From NCBI GenBank assembly GCA_963709075.1, contig CAVPUY010000002.1, positions 310,001 to 374,000 of the forward strand: 64,000 bases of DNA, written 5' to 3'. This stretch comes from Palsa-506 sp963709075. GTDB taxonomy: Bacteria; Actinomycetota; Actinomycetes; Streptosporangiales; Streptosporangiaceae. Positions 28,254-36,070 of this stretch are shown here, piece by piece. The notes under the pieces were generated by a model. That model was not told where the DNA came from. It saw only the letters and a program-made list of their open reading frames with translations, and did not search any database. Both the position numbers and the translations under genes were made by a program. Every line of letters begins with the position of its first letter. Position 1 is the stretch's first letter.

Positions 28254-28690
28254 TGCTGGATCCTCCGGGTCATGCACATGCAGGCCGAATCAGGCCATCC
28301 CCCCGTGATGCGGGCGAAGGGGAATTCGCCGTCACATGTCGGAGTCAGCAGGCGCGATTCTGATACATGCTGCTACGCGCCGCCGGTAATGCCCTCGGTC
28401 CCGGCGCCCACTACGACACCCCCGGTGAGGCACTCGAGGCCTACCACGCCACAGAAAGAGCGGCCGACGAGTAAACGGCGCCCGTAACGGCTAAGCAAGC
28501 CAGCGCACTAAGTCAAGAAGAAGCGCCTTGCCGACCGTGGCTAACCCGGACCGTGACTGTGCGTGCAGGAATCTCGCCCACGTCATGCGACCAGGCGATC
28601 GCAGCAATATCACGGCTCAAGGAAGCTACGTGAGCATGCGAGTCCGGCGCCCGACTGGTACGCGCACGGCAAGGCGTTCGGGGTGGCCGA
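28254..28690 (+). other. intergenic region with a possible coding scrap
   Basis: About 440 bp. One plus frame ending near 28473 reads LLRAAGNALGPGAHYDTPGE and ALEAYHATERAADE before a stop, with plausible codon bias, as if it were the last 35 codons of a lost gene; no family was recognised. The rest shows nothing. Confidence 0.35.
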
Positions 28691-29140
28691 CTACAAGCCG
28701 GGGATGGTGACGGGCACTATGGTGAGCAGGTTGCCCAGGCCGGCGAAATCGTCGGGATTAGTCGTGTAGAGCGGCAGGCCTTCAGAAATAGCGATGGAGG
28801 CGATCATGAGGTCGGCGATTCTGCGCCTGGGCTTGCGGCCCGCGGCAATTACCGCAGCGGTGACCATACCGTAAGTCCGGGCCGCCTCTACTCCGAACGG
28901 TATGGGGTCGAACTCGTTCTCGGTGCGCTGCAAGACGTCGAGTCGGCGGGCCCGTTCTGCATGCTCGTCGTAGCCGCCTGGCTCGTCTACGCGGCGGACC
29001 TGGTGCGGTCCCGCCGATAGTTCGGCCAGCGTGATGGCACTGATGGCCATCTCAGCCGGCAGTTCACTGGGATCGATCCATCTGCGCAAGATCATGATGT
29101 TCGTGTCCAGCAGCCCATGCTGGTGAGGTTCACCTGCCAT
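28691..29140 (-). CDS. vapC: VapC-type PIN-domain toxin
   Basis: 149 residues. The PIN acidic cluster is visible: GLLDTNIMILRR (Asp and Asn near the start), ISAITLAELSAGPH (Glu), RRRIADLMIASIAISEGLPLYTTN (Asp), then NPDDFAGL (Asp). Such toxins are Mg-dependent ribonucleases, usually cutting tRNA or rRNA. The chosen ATG 29140 overlaps the end of the antitoxin gene by 11 bases, the usual coupling; longer starts lack the family N-terminus. All catalytic acids seem present, so it is probably active. Confidence 0.88.
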   Translation of the reverse strand: MAGEPHQHGLLDTNIMILRRWIDPSELPAEMAISAITLAELSAGPHQVRRVDEPGGYDEHAERARRLDVLQRTENEFDPIPFGVEAARTYGMVTAAVIAAGRKPRRRIADLMIASIAISEGLPLYTTNPDDFAGLGNLLTIVPVTIPGL

Positions 29141-29399
29141 AAGGGCTGTCCGTGCCATGGTCGAAGGCGGCGTCCTGGTCGGCGCGGAATGCCTCGATGC
29201 TGGTAGTTGCTGCACCTTGCGACATGGCCGCGAACTCCTGCCGGGGAACGAAACGGCGGCGCTGTCGCAGGGGTATTAGCTCGCCGATCCGGTGGCCGTC
29301 ACGGGTGACGGTGAATGCCTGTCCGTTTTCGACGGCATCCATGATCTCCTTGGACCTGTTGCGAAGATCGCGCTGGGTGATCTCGGGCTGTGCTGTCAT
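29130..29399 (-). CDS. vapB: VapB/Phd-type antitoxin
   Basis: 89 residues. The N-terminus TAQPEITQRDLRNRSKEIMD then AVENGQAFTVTRDGHRIGEL is the Phd/YefM DNA-binding fold, followed by a flexible, charged tail that should bind the toxin (QEFAAMSQGAATTSIEAFR). The longest frame starts inside the palindrome at 29410-29448, so ATG 29399 is preferred. The complex presumably binds that palindrome to repress its own operon. Confidence 0.87.
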   Translation of the reverse strand: MTAQPEITQRDLRNRSKEIMDAVENGQAFTVTRDGHRIGELIPLRQRRRFVPRQEFAAMSQGAATTSIEAFRADQDAAFDHGTDSPYGR

Positions 29400-29407
29400 G
29401 CCTGCCA

Positions 29408-29450
29408 GTCTAGGCACCAGGTAGCACATCGTGCTACCTGGTGCCTAGAC
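29408..29450. promoter_or_regulatory. 43-bp palindromic operator of the toxin-antitoxin operon
   Basis: Two perfect 20-base arms (GTCTAGGCACCAGGTAGCAC and its reverse complement) flank a three-base ATC loop, eight bases before the antitoxin ATG. CCTGGT occurs again at 29457-29462 and 29469-29474, spaced 20 and 12 bases from the copy in the right arm. This looks like a main operator plus extra half-sites for cooperative autorepression. A hairpin in the mRNA leader is the alternative reading. Confidence 0.8.
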
Positions 29451-29805
29451 GAATCACCTGGTTACTGTCCTGGTCATATCCGTACGTCTTGCGCGGACGA
29501 GTCCGGTTGTCAGCTGGCGACCTGCCTGGGAGGGGCGGTCCGGTGACTTGCTTAGTCCCCGGCGCGTCACAGCCTGGCGGAGCTGGAGGCCTCGGCCGTG
29601 CTGCTGACAGCTGCCAAGCTGCCGTGATCGCGTAATGCGCCCGGCGCAGTGAGCATGCCCTTTCCTCGCCGATGCGGTGGCCTAGGCGAGGAGTTCGCCC
29701 TGGCCTGGCTGCACGGTGCCCCACCGCGGGTTCCGCATCCTTCAAGGCATTGCTTCGCGCTCCCGGCGATGCACCGCTAAGCGATGCCTGACCCAGTAAG
29801 GAGCG
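29451..29805 (+). other. intergenic region without recognisable gene
   Basis: About 355 bp between the toxin-antitoxin promoter and the Cys-rich gene. Beyond the extra CCTGGT half-sites near its left end, I recognise nothing. Confidence 0.4.
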
Positions 29806-30453
29806 TCATCCATCGGCTTGAGCCTTTCGAATGGCCATCTCGCCCACGACGCTGCGCGATTCCCTTAGCTGGAAAGCGAGCCGCGCTTGCGATTGAAAGG
29901 CACACCAGCTTCGCTGCCATTGCCCGTCCCGCGGTGTGGCGAACGCGAGCCTGCGGAGCAGCCCAGCTAGCGACTGCTCAACCTGGCGATCGGCGGCGGC
30001 CCGCGACCGCTGTGACTCATACGAGGCCGCATCCACCCAGTCGGCCAGACCCCAGATGCATACATCAATGCACGGCTGCGGGGCATCAACGCCCCCGCAG
30101 GCCTGGCAACGCCAGACGATCACGGTCTCAGCAGGCGAAGGCAGCTCATCATCGCGGCCCCCGTCTGCAGACCCGGAGCGCCGCAGAGCCGAGCGCGCCG
30201 ACTGCCGCAGCGCCTCGTACTCGACCCGCCACTCGGCCGGGCCGGGCTCTGTGCGCGCCAGTTCCCGGACCACAGCCCAGAGCCTCTCGATGCGAGCACG
30301 ACAGGCCGCCGACGCCGCCGTTAGCTCGTCGTAATCCCCGCCCTTCACGAGCTCGAGCCTGCGCTCGGAGCAGACTCCCTCACAGCTCTCGTACTGCCTC
30401 ATCGCTCCGCAGCCGATGCAGCCCGGGATCGACAGGCGACAGGGCGGCTTCAC
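29806..30453 (-). CDS. Cys-rich conserved hypothetical protein
   Basis: 215 residues. Cysteines cluster in two groups: C5, C12, C15, C24, C28 (PGCIGCGAMRQYESCEGVC) and C116, C119, C128, C132 (WRCQACGGVDAPQPCIDVC), suggesting two zinc or Fe-S sites. Between them a helical segment (ELTAASAACRARIERLWAVV) resembles a coiled coil. I recall similar actinobacterial proteins annotated only as hypothetical. The start is the ATG nearest the conserved PGC motif, and no membrane segment is seen. Confidence 0.7.
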   Translation of the reverse strand: MKPPCRLSIPGCIGCGAMRQYESCEGVCSERRLELVKGGDYDELTAASAACRARIERLWAVVRELARTEPGPAEWRVEYEALRQSARSALRRSGSADGGRDDELPSPAETVIVWRCQACGGVDAPQPCIDVCIWGLADWVDAASYESQRSRAAADRQVEQSLAGLLRRLAFATPRDGQWQRSWCAFQSQARLAFQLRESRSVVGEMAIRKAQADG

Positions 30454-30491
30454 GGAGTCAATATACGTTCGGCGCTAGTCCGCAGTCTCCG

Positions 30492-30691
30492 GAGTCCTCG
30501 CTGGCCGATGATGTTGCCAGGCTGCGCCAGGTGCTGGCCCGCCAGGGATGACGCGGCCATCGTAGCCGAGCACTCTTACGGCGGCCAGATCATAACTGCC
30601 CTGGAGGCTGACGCGCCGAACGTCGCCGGCCTGGTCTACACCGCGGCGTTCGGGCTGGCTGAGGGCGAATCGATCGGCGCCCTGCTTGCCC
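30492..30691 (+). pseudogene. alpha/beta hydrolase fragment
   Basis: The plus strand reads SLADDVARLRQVLARQ, then after a one-base frame change AAIVAEHSYGGQIITALEAD and APNVAGLVYTAAFGLAEGES. This is the middle of an alpha/beta hydrolase with the nucleophile elbow (GHSYGG in relatives; here EHSYGG). Start and end are missing. At ~30691 it meets a minus-strand redoxin fragment. Confidence 0.75.
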
Positions 30692-30694
30692 ACC

Positions 30695-30815
30695 GGTGTC
30701 AGCGGCTGCGCATTGAGCCACCCGGTCGCACCGGCCAGAGCCGGCAGCTCACCCTCAACGGGCAGCCGCACCGAGGCCATGTGCAGCCCGGCGGGCACGG
30801 GCCAGTGTGCTTTCA
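30695..30815 (-). pseudogene. redoxin/thioredoxin-like N-terminal fragment
   Basis: From ATG 30815 the minus strand reads MKAHWPVPAGLHMASVRLPV, then GELPALAGATGWLNAQPLTP. In redoxins with this lead-in (LP.L..ATGWLNS.PLTP), a K..LVDFWTY.C.NC active site would follow; here the homology stops first. It is therefore a truncated gene start. Confidence 0.65.
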
Positions 30816-30917
30816 TCACGATGCCTTCCCTGTGGCTGGATGTCAGGGCGAGGGGCCCGGCGTCTCTGCGGCGCCGGGGGCGACGTGTACTTGATGCGCC
30901 GCCGGACTCTGCCCCGG

Positions 30918-31027
30918 CTAGCGCAGTGGCCGGAACGCCGCCCGCATCTCGGTAGCGAACAGTCCGGCTGCTCCCACGCCGCGAAGTGATCACCCGTGTC
31001 GACCTCATTGAAGTAGACCGCCCGGGG
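30918..31027 (-). pseudogene. epoxide hydrolase-like C-terminal fragment
   Basis: The minus strand reads AVYFNEVDTGDHFAAWEQP, then after one missing base LFATEMRAAFRPLR and stop. HFAAWEQPE is the catalytic-histidine end of epoxide-hydrolase-type alpha/beta hydrolases. Only about 35 codons remain, with a frameshift. Confidence 0.7.
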
Positions 31028-31173
31028 TCACCGCCGCTGCAGGTCCAGTCGGCGGAGTTGTCATGGAACCAGGCAGCCAGGCGAGTCAAGGTCCCCCCGC
31101 TGGCAGGGGGACGGCCTTGCCGGGGTAGCTGACCCTGACGGAGAATGAACTTTCGCTGCGAAGGGGGGTAGGC

Positions 31174-31665
31174 GTGCAACCAGGGCAGCGACCTCAGCGG
31201 CGGCCACTGAACCGCCACGACAGCCATGTCGCGCAGCAGATGGCAGCGCGGGCGGCGGAACTGGCCAGGGACTCCCGTGCACGGACCCGGCATGCCGCGG
31301 TGCTGGAACGGGACGGCAGCCTGCTGGCCTGGGGGACCAACGGCGTCCCATATCCCGGGGAGGACCACTGCTACTGCAAGTTCGGGGAGCTTGGCCACCA
31401 TGACCACTGCCGGACCCACGCTGAGCAGCGAGCGATCACCCTGGCACGCGAGGGTGACAGCTGGGAAATGCTGCAGGGATCGAAGCTGGTATATGTACGG
31501 CTCGAAAAGGACGACTCGGTACGGCTGGAAGAGCCTCACTTCTGCGCCCGCTGCAGCCGCCTAGCGCTGTCTCTGGGCGTGGCGGAGTGGATCTTCGCTC
31601 TGTCGGAGGGCCTGGCCGGATACTCCTCGGCTGACTACGACAGGATCGCCCAGCTCAGCTGGTAG
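31174..31665 (+). CDS. zinc-dependent (deoxy)cytidine deaminase-like protein
   Basis: 163 residues with the deaminase-fold pair of motifs: CRTHAEQRAI (H82-A-E84, zinc ligand and proton shuttle) and FCARCSRLAL (C124-x-x-C127, zinc ligands), spaced as in cytidine/dCMP deaminases. Before them AVLERDGSLLAWGTNGVPYP is the usual first strand with a substrate loop. An extra histidine/cysteine cluster (HCYC 65-68, HHDHC 75-79) may bind a second metal. GTG 31174 follows a GGGGGG site. The substrate could be a nucleotide, a base or nucleic acid; nothing nearby decides it. Confidence 0.75.
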   Translation: MQPGQRPQRRPLNRHDSHVAQQMAARAAELARDSRARTRHAAVLERDGSLLAWGTNGVPYPGEDHCYCKFGELGHHDHCRTHAEQRAITLAREGDSWEMLQGSKLVYVRLEKDDSVRLEEPHFCARCSRLALSLGVAEWIFALSEGLAGYSSADYDRIAQLSW

Positions 31666-31695
31666 CAGCTGTCCCGCCTGGCCGGAAACTGCAAA

Positions 31696-32007
31696 TCAGT
31701 CCTCCTGAACTGCGGACCCGGGTTTCTCGATATCGGGTCCGTATCCGGCGCTGTTCAGCATCCGGCGCAGGTCGACAACCGTCTCGGTCCCGATGTCCTT
31801 GTGCGCGGGGACGTCGAAGAACTCGGTCCCGGGCCCGACAGTGACGGCAACCATGCCATCGCGGTGCTCCACGACCGAGCCGATGGCCTTCAGCAAGGAG
31901 ATCACGGCATGCCACTCGATGTTGTGGCTGACCGGATGCTGGAAGATCTGCCGCAGCGTGTTGCGGTGATGGTTGCTGAGATGAACGGGCTCCGACGCTG
32001 ATGACAT
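31696..32007 (-). CDS. HicA-like small hypothetical protein
   Basis: 103 residues. The order is SNHHRNTLRQIFQHPVSHNI then EWHAVISLLKAIG, a strand pair (GMVAVTVGPGTEFFDVPAHK) and VVDLRRMLNSAGYGP. This resembles a HicA-type dsRNA-binding fold (helix, G..., strand, ..K....LRRML..AG), and I recall similar proteins annotated as hypothetical. There is no HicB antitoxin beside it, so a toxin role is doubtful. GAGGAG five bases upstream supports ATG 32007. It converges with the deaminase-like gene with only ~30 bp between stops. Confidence 0.6.
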   Translation of the reverse strand: MSSASEPVHLSNHHRNTLRQIFQHPVSHNIEWHAVISLLKAIGSVVEHRDGMVAVTVGPGTEFFDVPAHKDIGTETVVDLRRMLNSAGYGPDIEKPGSAVQED

Positions 32008-32435
32008 CAGTGCTCCTCTCCGCCCGCCACGATATCCGGAGCCGGGATACGGTCAGGACCAGAGATCCTGATGCTGCGCCCCTGCCTACGACATCCTGGT
32101 CCGCCCGCGTGGCGCTCGGAGCAGCCTGGAGTCGGCGACGGGCACCCGTTCAGCCGGATTTCCTGTCCGGCATCTACGGCGGGATCACCATTGCCGAGTA
32201 CCACCAGATCCAGAAGATCCCGGGTGCAAGCGGCAGCGCCGATCGCCATGGTGGGCTACCCGTGCGGCCATCGGAAGGCGCTATGAACCTCATGCGAAAT
32301 TCTGGTCGCATGCCTAACCTCGTGAGCATGCTGACATCGCCGATGGAGACCATAGATTAGGCCCGGCGGACTGTCCAATCGGTCGTTCTCCGATCGTCGT
32401 TTCTTCGTCAGACCATCTAGCCGGGAGTAGAAACC
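32008..32435 (+). other. intergenic region without recognisable gene
   Basis: About 430 bp between divergent small genes. A minus frame near 32110-32230 (DLLDLVVLGNGDPAVDAGQE) has some coding character but no start signals and no recognised family. Promoters for both neighbours should lie here, though I cannot assign boxes. Confidence 0.4.
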
Positions 32436-32780
32436 ATGAAGTACATGATGTTCGTCGTTGTCGACCCGGATGCAGCCGTCGAGGCCGAGCCATCACCGGA
32501 CGAGTTGACTATCGAGCAGTGGCTGGCGGACGTCGACGGGCGGGGCAAGCGCGTCACCGGTGATGCTCTGCAGCCGCCCAGCGAGGCCACGACGGTCCGA
32601 GTCAGCCGCGGCCAGGTGCTCGTCACCGACGGGCCGTTCATCGAGTCGAAGGAGTGGATCGCCGGATTCGACATCCTCGAGTGCGACAACCTTGACGATG
32701 CCATCGCGATCGCCGCGCGGCACCCGCAGGCCAACCGGGGCAAGCTCGAACTCCGCCCGTTCTGGACTGATGAGTTTTGA
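32436..32780 (+). CDS. YCII-related (DGPF-type) protein
   Basis: 114 residues starting MKYMMFVVVDPDAAVEAEPS, with VTDGPFIESKEWIAGFDILE (the DGPF..SKE motif) and a C-terminal AARHPQANRGKLELRPF. These ferredoxin-like-fold proteins commonly sit beside ECF sigma factors in actinomycetes and may bind small ligands or act as enzymes. Here no sigma gene is adjacent. GGGAG nine bases before the ATG supports the start. Confidence 0.87.
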   Translation: MKYMMFVVVDPDAAVEAEPSPDELTIEQWLADVDGRGKRVTGDALQPPSEATTVRVSRGQVLVTDGPFIESKEWIAGFDILECDNLDDAIAIAARHPQANRGKLELRPFWTDEF

Positions 32781-33052
32781 CCCGCCCGGGTGGCCAATGC
32801 CGCGGCCAAGATCTCGGTCACCAGCGGTTCGACGCCCGTAGTGGCTGCATGCATAACTTACGTCCCGCTGGGCAGGGGAGCGCCGCGGCCCAGGGGAGGC
32901 GACCTCCATCGCCGGACGGTCCCCGCTCGCCGAGAGGGGCGCCCTGGGCCGCGCCTATGAAATGCGCAAGAGCGCCGGCGGCAGGGGCTAAGTTTCCGGG
33001 TCAGCCCGTCCGGCTGGCCGTTACGCAGAAGCCACCGTACAGCGCGGATGAC
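32781..33052 (+). other. intergenic region without recognisable gene
   Basis: Together with the next ~125 bp this is a 400-bp convergent gap. Apart from the palindrome at 33053 I recognise nothing in it. Confidence 0.4.
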
Positions 33053-33090
33053 TCCCGATGCCGATCGGCCGCGGCCGATCGGCATCGGGA
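33053..33090. terminator. 38-bp perfect palindrome, probable bidirectional terminator
   Basis: TCCCGATGCCGATCGGCCG is followed directly by its exact reverse complement, giving a 19-bp stem with no unpaired bases on paper. It lies between convergent genes, ~90 bp past the phosphoesterase stop and ~270 bp past the YCII stop, the right place for a bidirectional terminator. There is no T-tract, as is common in actinomycetes. A protein-binding site is the alternative. Confidence 0.6.
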
Positions 33091-33178
33091 TGTCCGGGGC
33101 TTGGGCACTGGTGCCGGTCACCGGTGGCCTTACGGCCGATGACCGGGACCAGGCGGGCTGCCGTCTGGCCGGCGGTAG

Positions 33179-34378
33179 TCAGGGGCGGCTGGTGATCAGC
33201 GGCCACAGTGGATGCACCTGGCTGGCGTCACTGGTGTAGCCGAGCCGGGTCAGATCTAGTCCTTCCTCGATCGTGAGCAGCATCGAGTAGTGGTTGGACG
33301 GCTCGGCATCAGCGGCGTGCCGGGGGCCGGTCCTGCTGATGACGATCATCGGGGCCGACCCGCCTCCGTACAGGCCTCCCGGCCACTTGGCGCTGATCTC
33401 CGGGTCGCCTGCGGGCAGGTACGGGGAGTCACAGCACCCGGCGGTGGATGCGTAGAAGTTGTCGGCTGGGTCGCTGCCGTCGTAGTCGGTCTCGTCGGCC
33501 GTGAGGAAGATGACGCTGTTGCCGGTCCAGGCTGCGCTAGACGTGATCGTGTGAATGGCCTGCTTGACGAACGCGTCGGCCTTTGCCTTGAGGGCCTCGT
33601 CGTTAGCGTCACCGGCGACGTTGGAATACGGGCATGGCGTGTCGGGGAATCCCTTGATGGCTGTTGTAATCCCGCCGTGCATGTCGCTGCAGATGTCGGG
33701 GCTGATCCATACGTACCGGGGCGGTCTGGCGCTGTTGAGGTCGGCGGCCATGTCGGTGTATGGCTTGATGTGATCGCGCCGCTGGCCGTTGAAGCGGATG
33801 TCGTTGTAGAGGATGAACGGGTTGTGCTTGCTGACGTACAGCGGGCTCACTCCCGGCGTGGTCGGCCAACTGTCGGGCAGGTAGCCTGCGGTGGGCATGG
33901 CCTGCATGTAGGCGTCCCAGGGAATGTGGCGCGCGGTGAGTTCGTCGACGATATTGGCATGCGGGTAGTGGTTGCCGGCGATCTTGGGATCGGGGTAATG
34001 GTTGCCGGTGTACCAGCCGTCATCATCGTTATTCCACCAGGTTGATCCGCTGGTGGCGGCGATGTAGTTGGGCTCACTGGTGTGGGTGACGCCGTAGTAG
34101 TGCGTGGCTACGCCGTACTTTCTAGCCAGTGATGTGATGAACGGCGCGTCCGGGTCTCCGATCACATGGTCGGCCGCATGGTTTTCGAGCATGATGATGA
34201 ACACGTGGCTGAGTCGCTGGGCGCCTGCTGATCCGCCGTGGCCGCGCTGTGTAGCCGTCGTCTGGCTTGCTGCGGCCCCGAGCGGTACAAGAGCGCCTGC
34301 GCAAAGGCCAACCGCCGCGGCCGCCACTCCGAACCTGGCCATCTTGGGCAGCCGGCTCAGACGCTTTCGAACATTCAT
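33179..34378 (-). CDS. secreted phosphoesterase (acid phosphatase/phospholipase C family)
   Basis: 399 residues. The signal peptide is clear: an arginine/lysine-rich start (MNVRKRLSRLPKMARFG), a hydrophobic core (VAAAAVGLCAGALVPLGAAA) and a likely AAA/S cleavage. The mature part begins HVFIIMLENHAADHVIGDPD, the phosphoesterase lead motif (E-N metal site). GVTHTSEPNYIAATSGST, YVWISPDICSDMHG and IFLTADETDYDGSDP follow as further metal ligands. The family includes AcpA-type acid phosphatases and phospholipases C; the substrate is probably an extracellular phosphoester. GGAGGGG before the ATG supports the start. Confidence 0.9.
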   Translation of the reverse strand: MNVRKRLSRLPKMARFGVAAAAVGLCAGALVPLGAAASQTTATQRGHGGSAGAQRLSHVFIIMLENHAADHVIGDPDAPFITSLARKYGVATHYYGVTHTSEPNYIAATSGSTWWNNDDDGWYTGNHYPDPKIAGNHYPHANIVDELTARHIPWDAYMQAMPTAGYLPDSWPTTPGVSPLYVSKHNPFILYNDIRFNGQRRDHIKPYTDMAADLNSARPPRYVWISPDICSDMHGGITTAIKGFPDTPCPYSNVAGDANDEALKAKADAFVKQAIHTITSSAAWTGNSVIFLTADETDYDGSDPADNFYASTAGCCDSPYLPAGDPEISAKWPGGLYGGGSAPMIVISRTGPRHAADAEPSNHYSMLLTIEEGLDLTRLGYTSDASQVHPLWPLITSRP

Positions 34379-34768
34379 GGCCCCTCCAGTGTCATGGCTT
34401 GCCGCTGAGCGGACATGGCTGGGCGCTGCGCTGCCGAAGCGGCGAAGCCCGCGCAGACGGCCGCGCCGCTTTAGCAGGATGTTCTATCGCACGTCCGCAT
34501 TCTGGACATCTTCCTAGCCGGCGCTGCTCTCGCGCAAGCATCCTCCACGACGGCCCCATCGCCAGGTCCGCCAAGAGGAACTGCCGCCGACAGGCAGAGA
34601 TTGACCGGGCGTCCGGCACCGCCGGCACTGAGCGGCGCTGTCGCCCCGGCTGTTTGCCGCGCCGAGTCGGCGGGGCGGCTATAACTCATGGCGCGGGTCT
34701 GCCACTGACGTTGTCCCGGTCCCTGTGCGATGGCCGCTGCGCGCACTCGTGCGGACCGCCGCGACTGG
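34379..34768 (-). other. intergenic region without recognisable gene
   Basis: About 390 bp upstream of the phosphoesterase gene, which should hold its promoter. Frames on both strands are low in complexity and show no family motif. Confidence 0.4.
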
Positions 34769-35056
34769 CTATCCCGTCCGGGCCACCTGGTAGAGCGCGG
34801 GAGACATGGGCCAGCGCAGCCCCGATGCGGATTCCCTGAACCCCTCGCTGCGGATCGCAGCGTTGAACTCATCCTCTGACGTCCACTGCGCGATGTTCAC
34901 GAACCGGAACCGTGCGTCGTGCAGCGACTGATGCAATGCGGTCTCGATATGTGCCGGCAGCATCATGAGGTAGTCCCGTGTCTTTTCCCAGGCGGCGATG
35001 AATTCGTCTTCGTCGCCTGCAGGCACCTCAAAGATATTGATCAATGTGACGCTCAT
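34769..35056 (-). CDS. antibiotic biosynthesis monooxygenase (ABM) domain protein
   Basis: 95 residues. It starts SVTLINIFEVPAGDEDEFIA, then helix AWEKTRDYLMMLPAHIETALHQ and strand FRFVNIAQWTSEDEFNAAI, the dimeric ferredoxin-like ABM fold. Members are cofactor-free oxygenases, haem-degrading enzymes or stress proteins. There is no IsdG-type Asn/Trp/His set that I can place, so the reaction is open. The start ATG 35056 follows AGGAG ten bases upstream. Confidence 0.82.
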   Translation of the reverse strand: MSVTLINIFEVPAGDEDEFIAAWEKTRDYLMMLPAHIETALHQSLHDARFRFVNIAQWTSEDEFNAAIRSEGFRESASGLRWPMSPALYQVARTG

Positions 35057-35477
35057 GGACTAACGGCTCCTTCCGCGCATCGGGCACATAGTTTTGATGA
35101 GGCTGTGCGCTGGCCAGCCTTCGGCCGGGCGCCGCGTATCCGCCGTCGATCCTGTCTCGATTCTGCCCCCGTCTGCGGGCAGCTGCCAGGTCTGGTGGAA
35201 CAGATTTATCCCTGCTGTCCTTCGAGGTGCGTAGGTGCAGGTGGGGGAGTGGTGGTGGCTGGCTTTACAAGCGAGAAACGACTGCTGCGGACAATGGGCG
35301 GAGGAGGGCAGCGGAGAAGCACATTTGTGCAGCTCATTCGATGGTGACTGCAGTGTAAGAGACCACCGGCGCCGCAGGTGACTGCGGCGGCTCACGGGGC
35401 CCACCACGGCGGTCACGCCCCGCTCGCCGCGGGAGGTAACGGCAGCAGCTCAACAGCAGGCTCGCGACCCGGAGTTT
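35057..35477 (+). other. intergenic region without recognisable gene
   Basis: About 420 bp between the divergent ABM and ECF sigma genes. It should hold both promoters. A GGGAGG at about 35430 has no start codon at suitable distance. Nothing else is recognised. Confidence 0.4.
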
Positions 35478-36068
35478 ATGTCCGGCACGGCGCAGCGTAG
35501 CGCGTGTCTGCGGCGTCTCTCAGGTGTGGACGCAGACTCCGCCGAACTCGCCAGTGGCGTAGGCCGCATCGCGATGGGCCATCCTGAGACCGCGGGCGCC
35601 GTGACAGCGCTGTTCCGCGCTCATCAGCTGGAGCTGGTCCGCCTGGCCCTGTTCATGGTCGGCGACCTGGCGACGGCAGAGGATGTCGTGCAGGATGCCT
35701 TCGAGCAGCTACAGCGACGCTGGCCCGGACTCCGTGACGACAGAAGCGCCCTGGCCTACGCACGGTCGTGCGTGCTGAACGGATGCCGATCGGTGCACCG
35801 CCGCATGGTGGTGGCCCGGAAGCGCACGCCGCTGCTGACGGCAGCGGCGGCCGAGCCAGACACCGTTGATATATCGGCGGAGCACGGCGCGATGATGGAC
35901 GCCCTCCGCGCCCTGCCCCGGCGGCAACGGGAGGTGCTTGTCCTGCGTTTCTACGCTGACCTGGACGTCGCGGAAGTCGCCGGGATCCTCGGCATCGGCC
36001 CGAGCGCCGTCCGGTCCACGGCCGCCCGGGGCCTGGCAGCTCTTGCCCGGGCCCTGAAGGAGCGCTGA
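35478..36068 (+). CDS. ECF RNA polymerase sigma factor, SigE-like
   Basis: 196 residues from ATG 35478, which has GGAG three bases upstream. The first ~35 residues have no family match, so the ATG at 35574 (MGHPETAGAV) is a good alternative. Region 2 is LFRAHQLELVRLALFMVGDL then ATAEDVVQDAFEQLQRRWPG; region 4 is LRALPRRQREVLVLRFYADL then DVAEVAGILGIGPSAVRSTAARGL. It matches the 'SigE family' of actinomycetes. Its stop is two bases before the next gene, so they are co-translated. Confidence 0.9.
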   Translation: MSGTAQRSACLRRLSGVDADSAELASGVGRIAMGHPETAGAVTALFRAHQLELVRLALFMVGDLATAEDVVQDAFEQLQRRWPGLRDDRSALAYARSCVLNGCRSVHRRMVVARKRTPLLTAAAAEPDTVDISAEHGAMMDALRALPRRQREVLVLRFYADLDVAEVAGILGIGPSAVRSTAARGLAALARALKER

Positions 36069-36070
36069 GG

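Noticed and set aside
27345..28487. Plus-strand open frames opposite the propeller gene
   Set aside because: No start signals or motifs; the minus-strand repeats are clear coding sequence.
31696..32007. HicA toxin of a complete HicAB system
   Set aside because: No HicB-like antitoxin is adjacent on either side, and the fold match is only by pattern.
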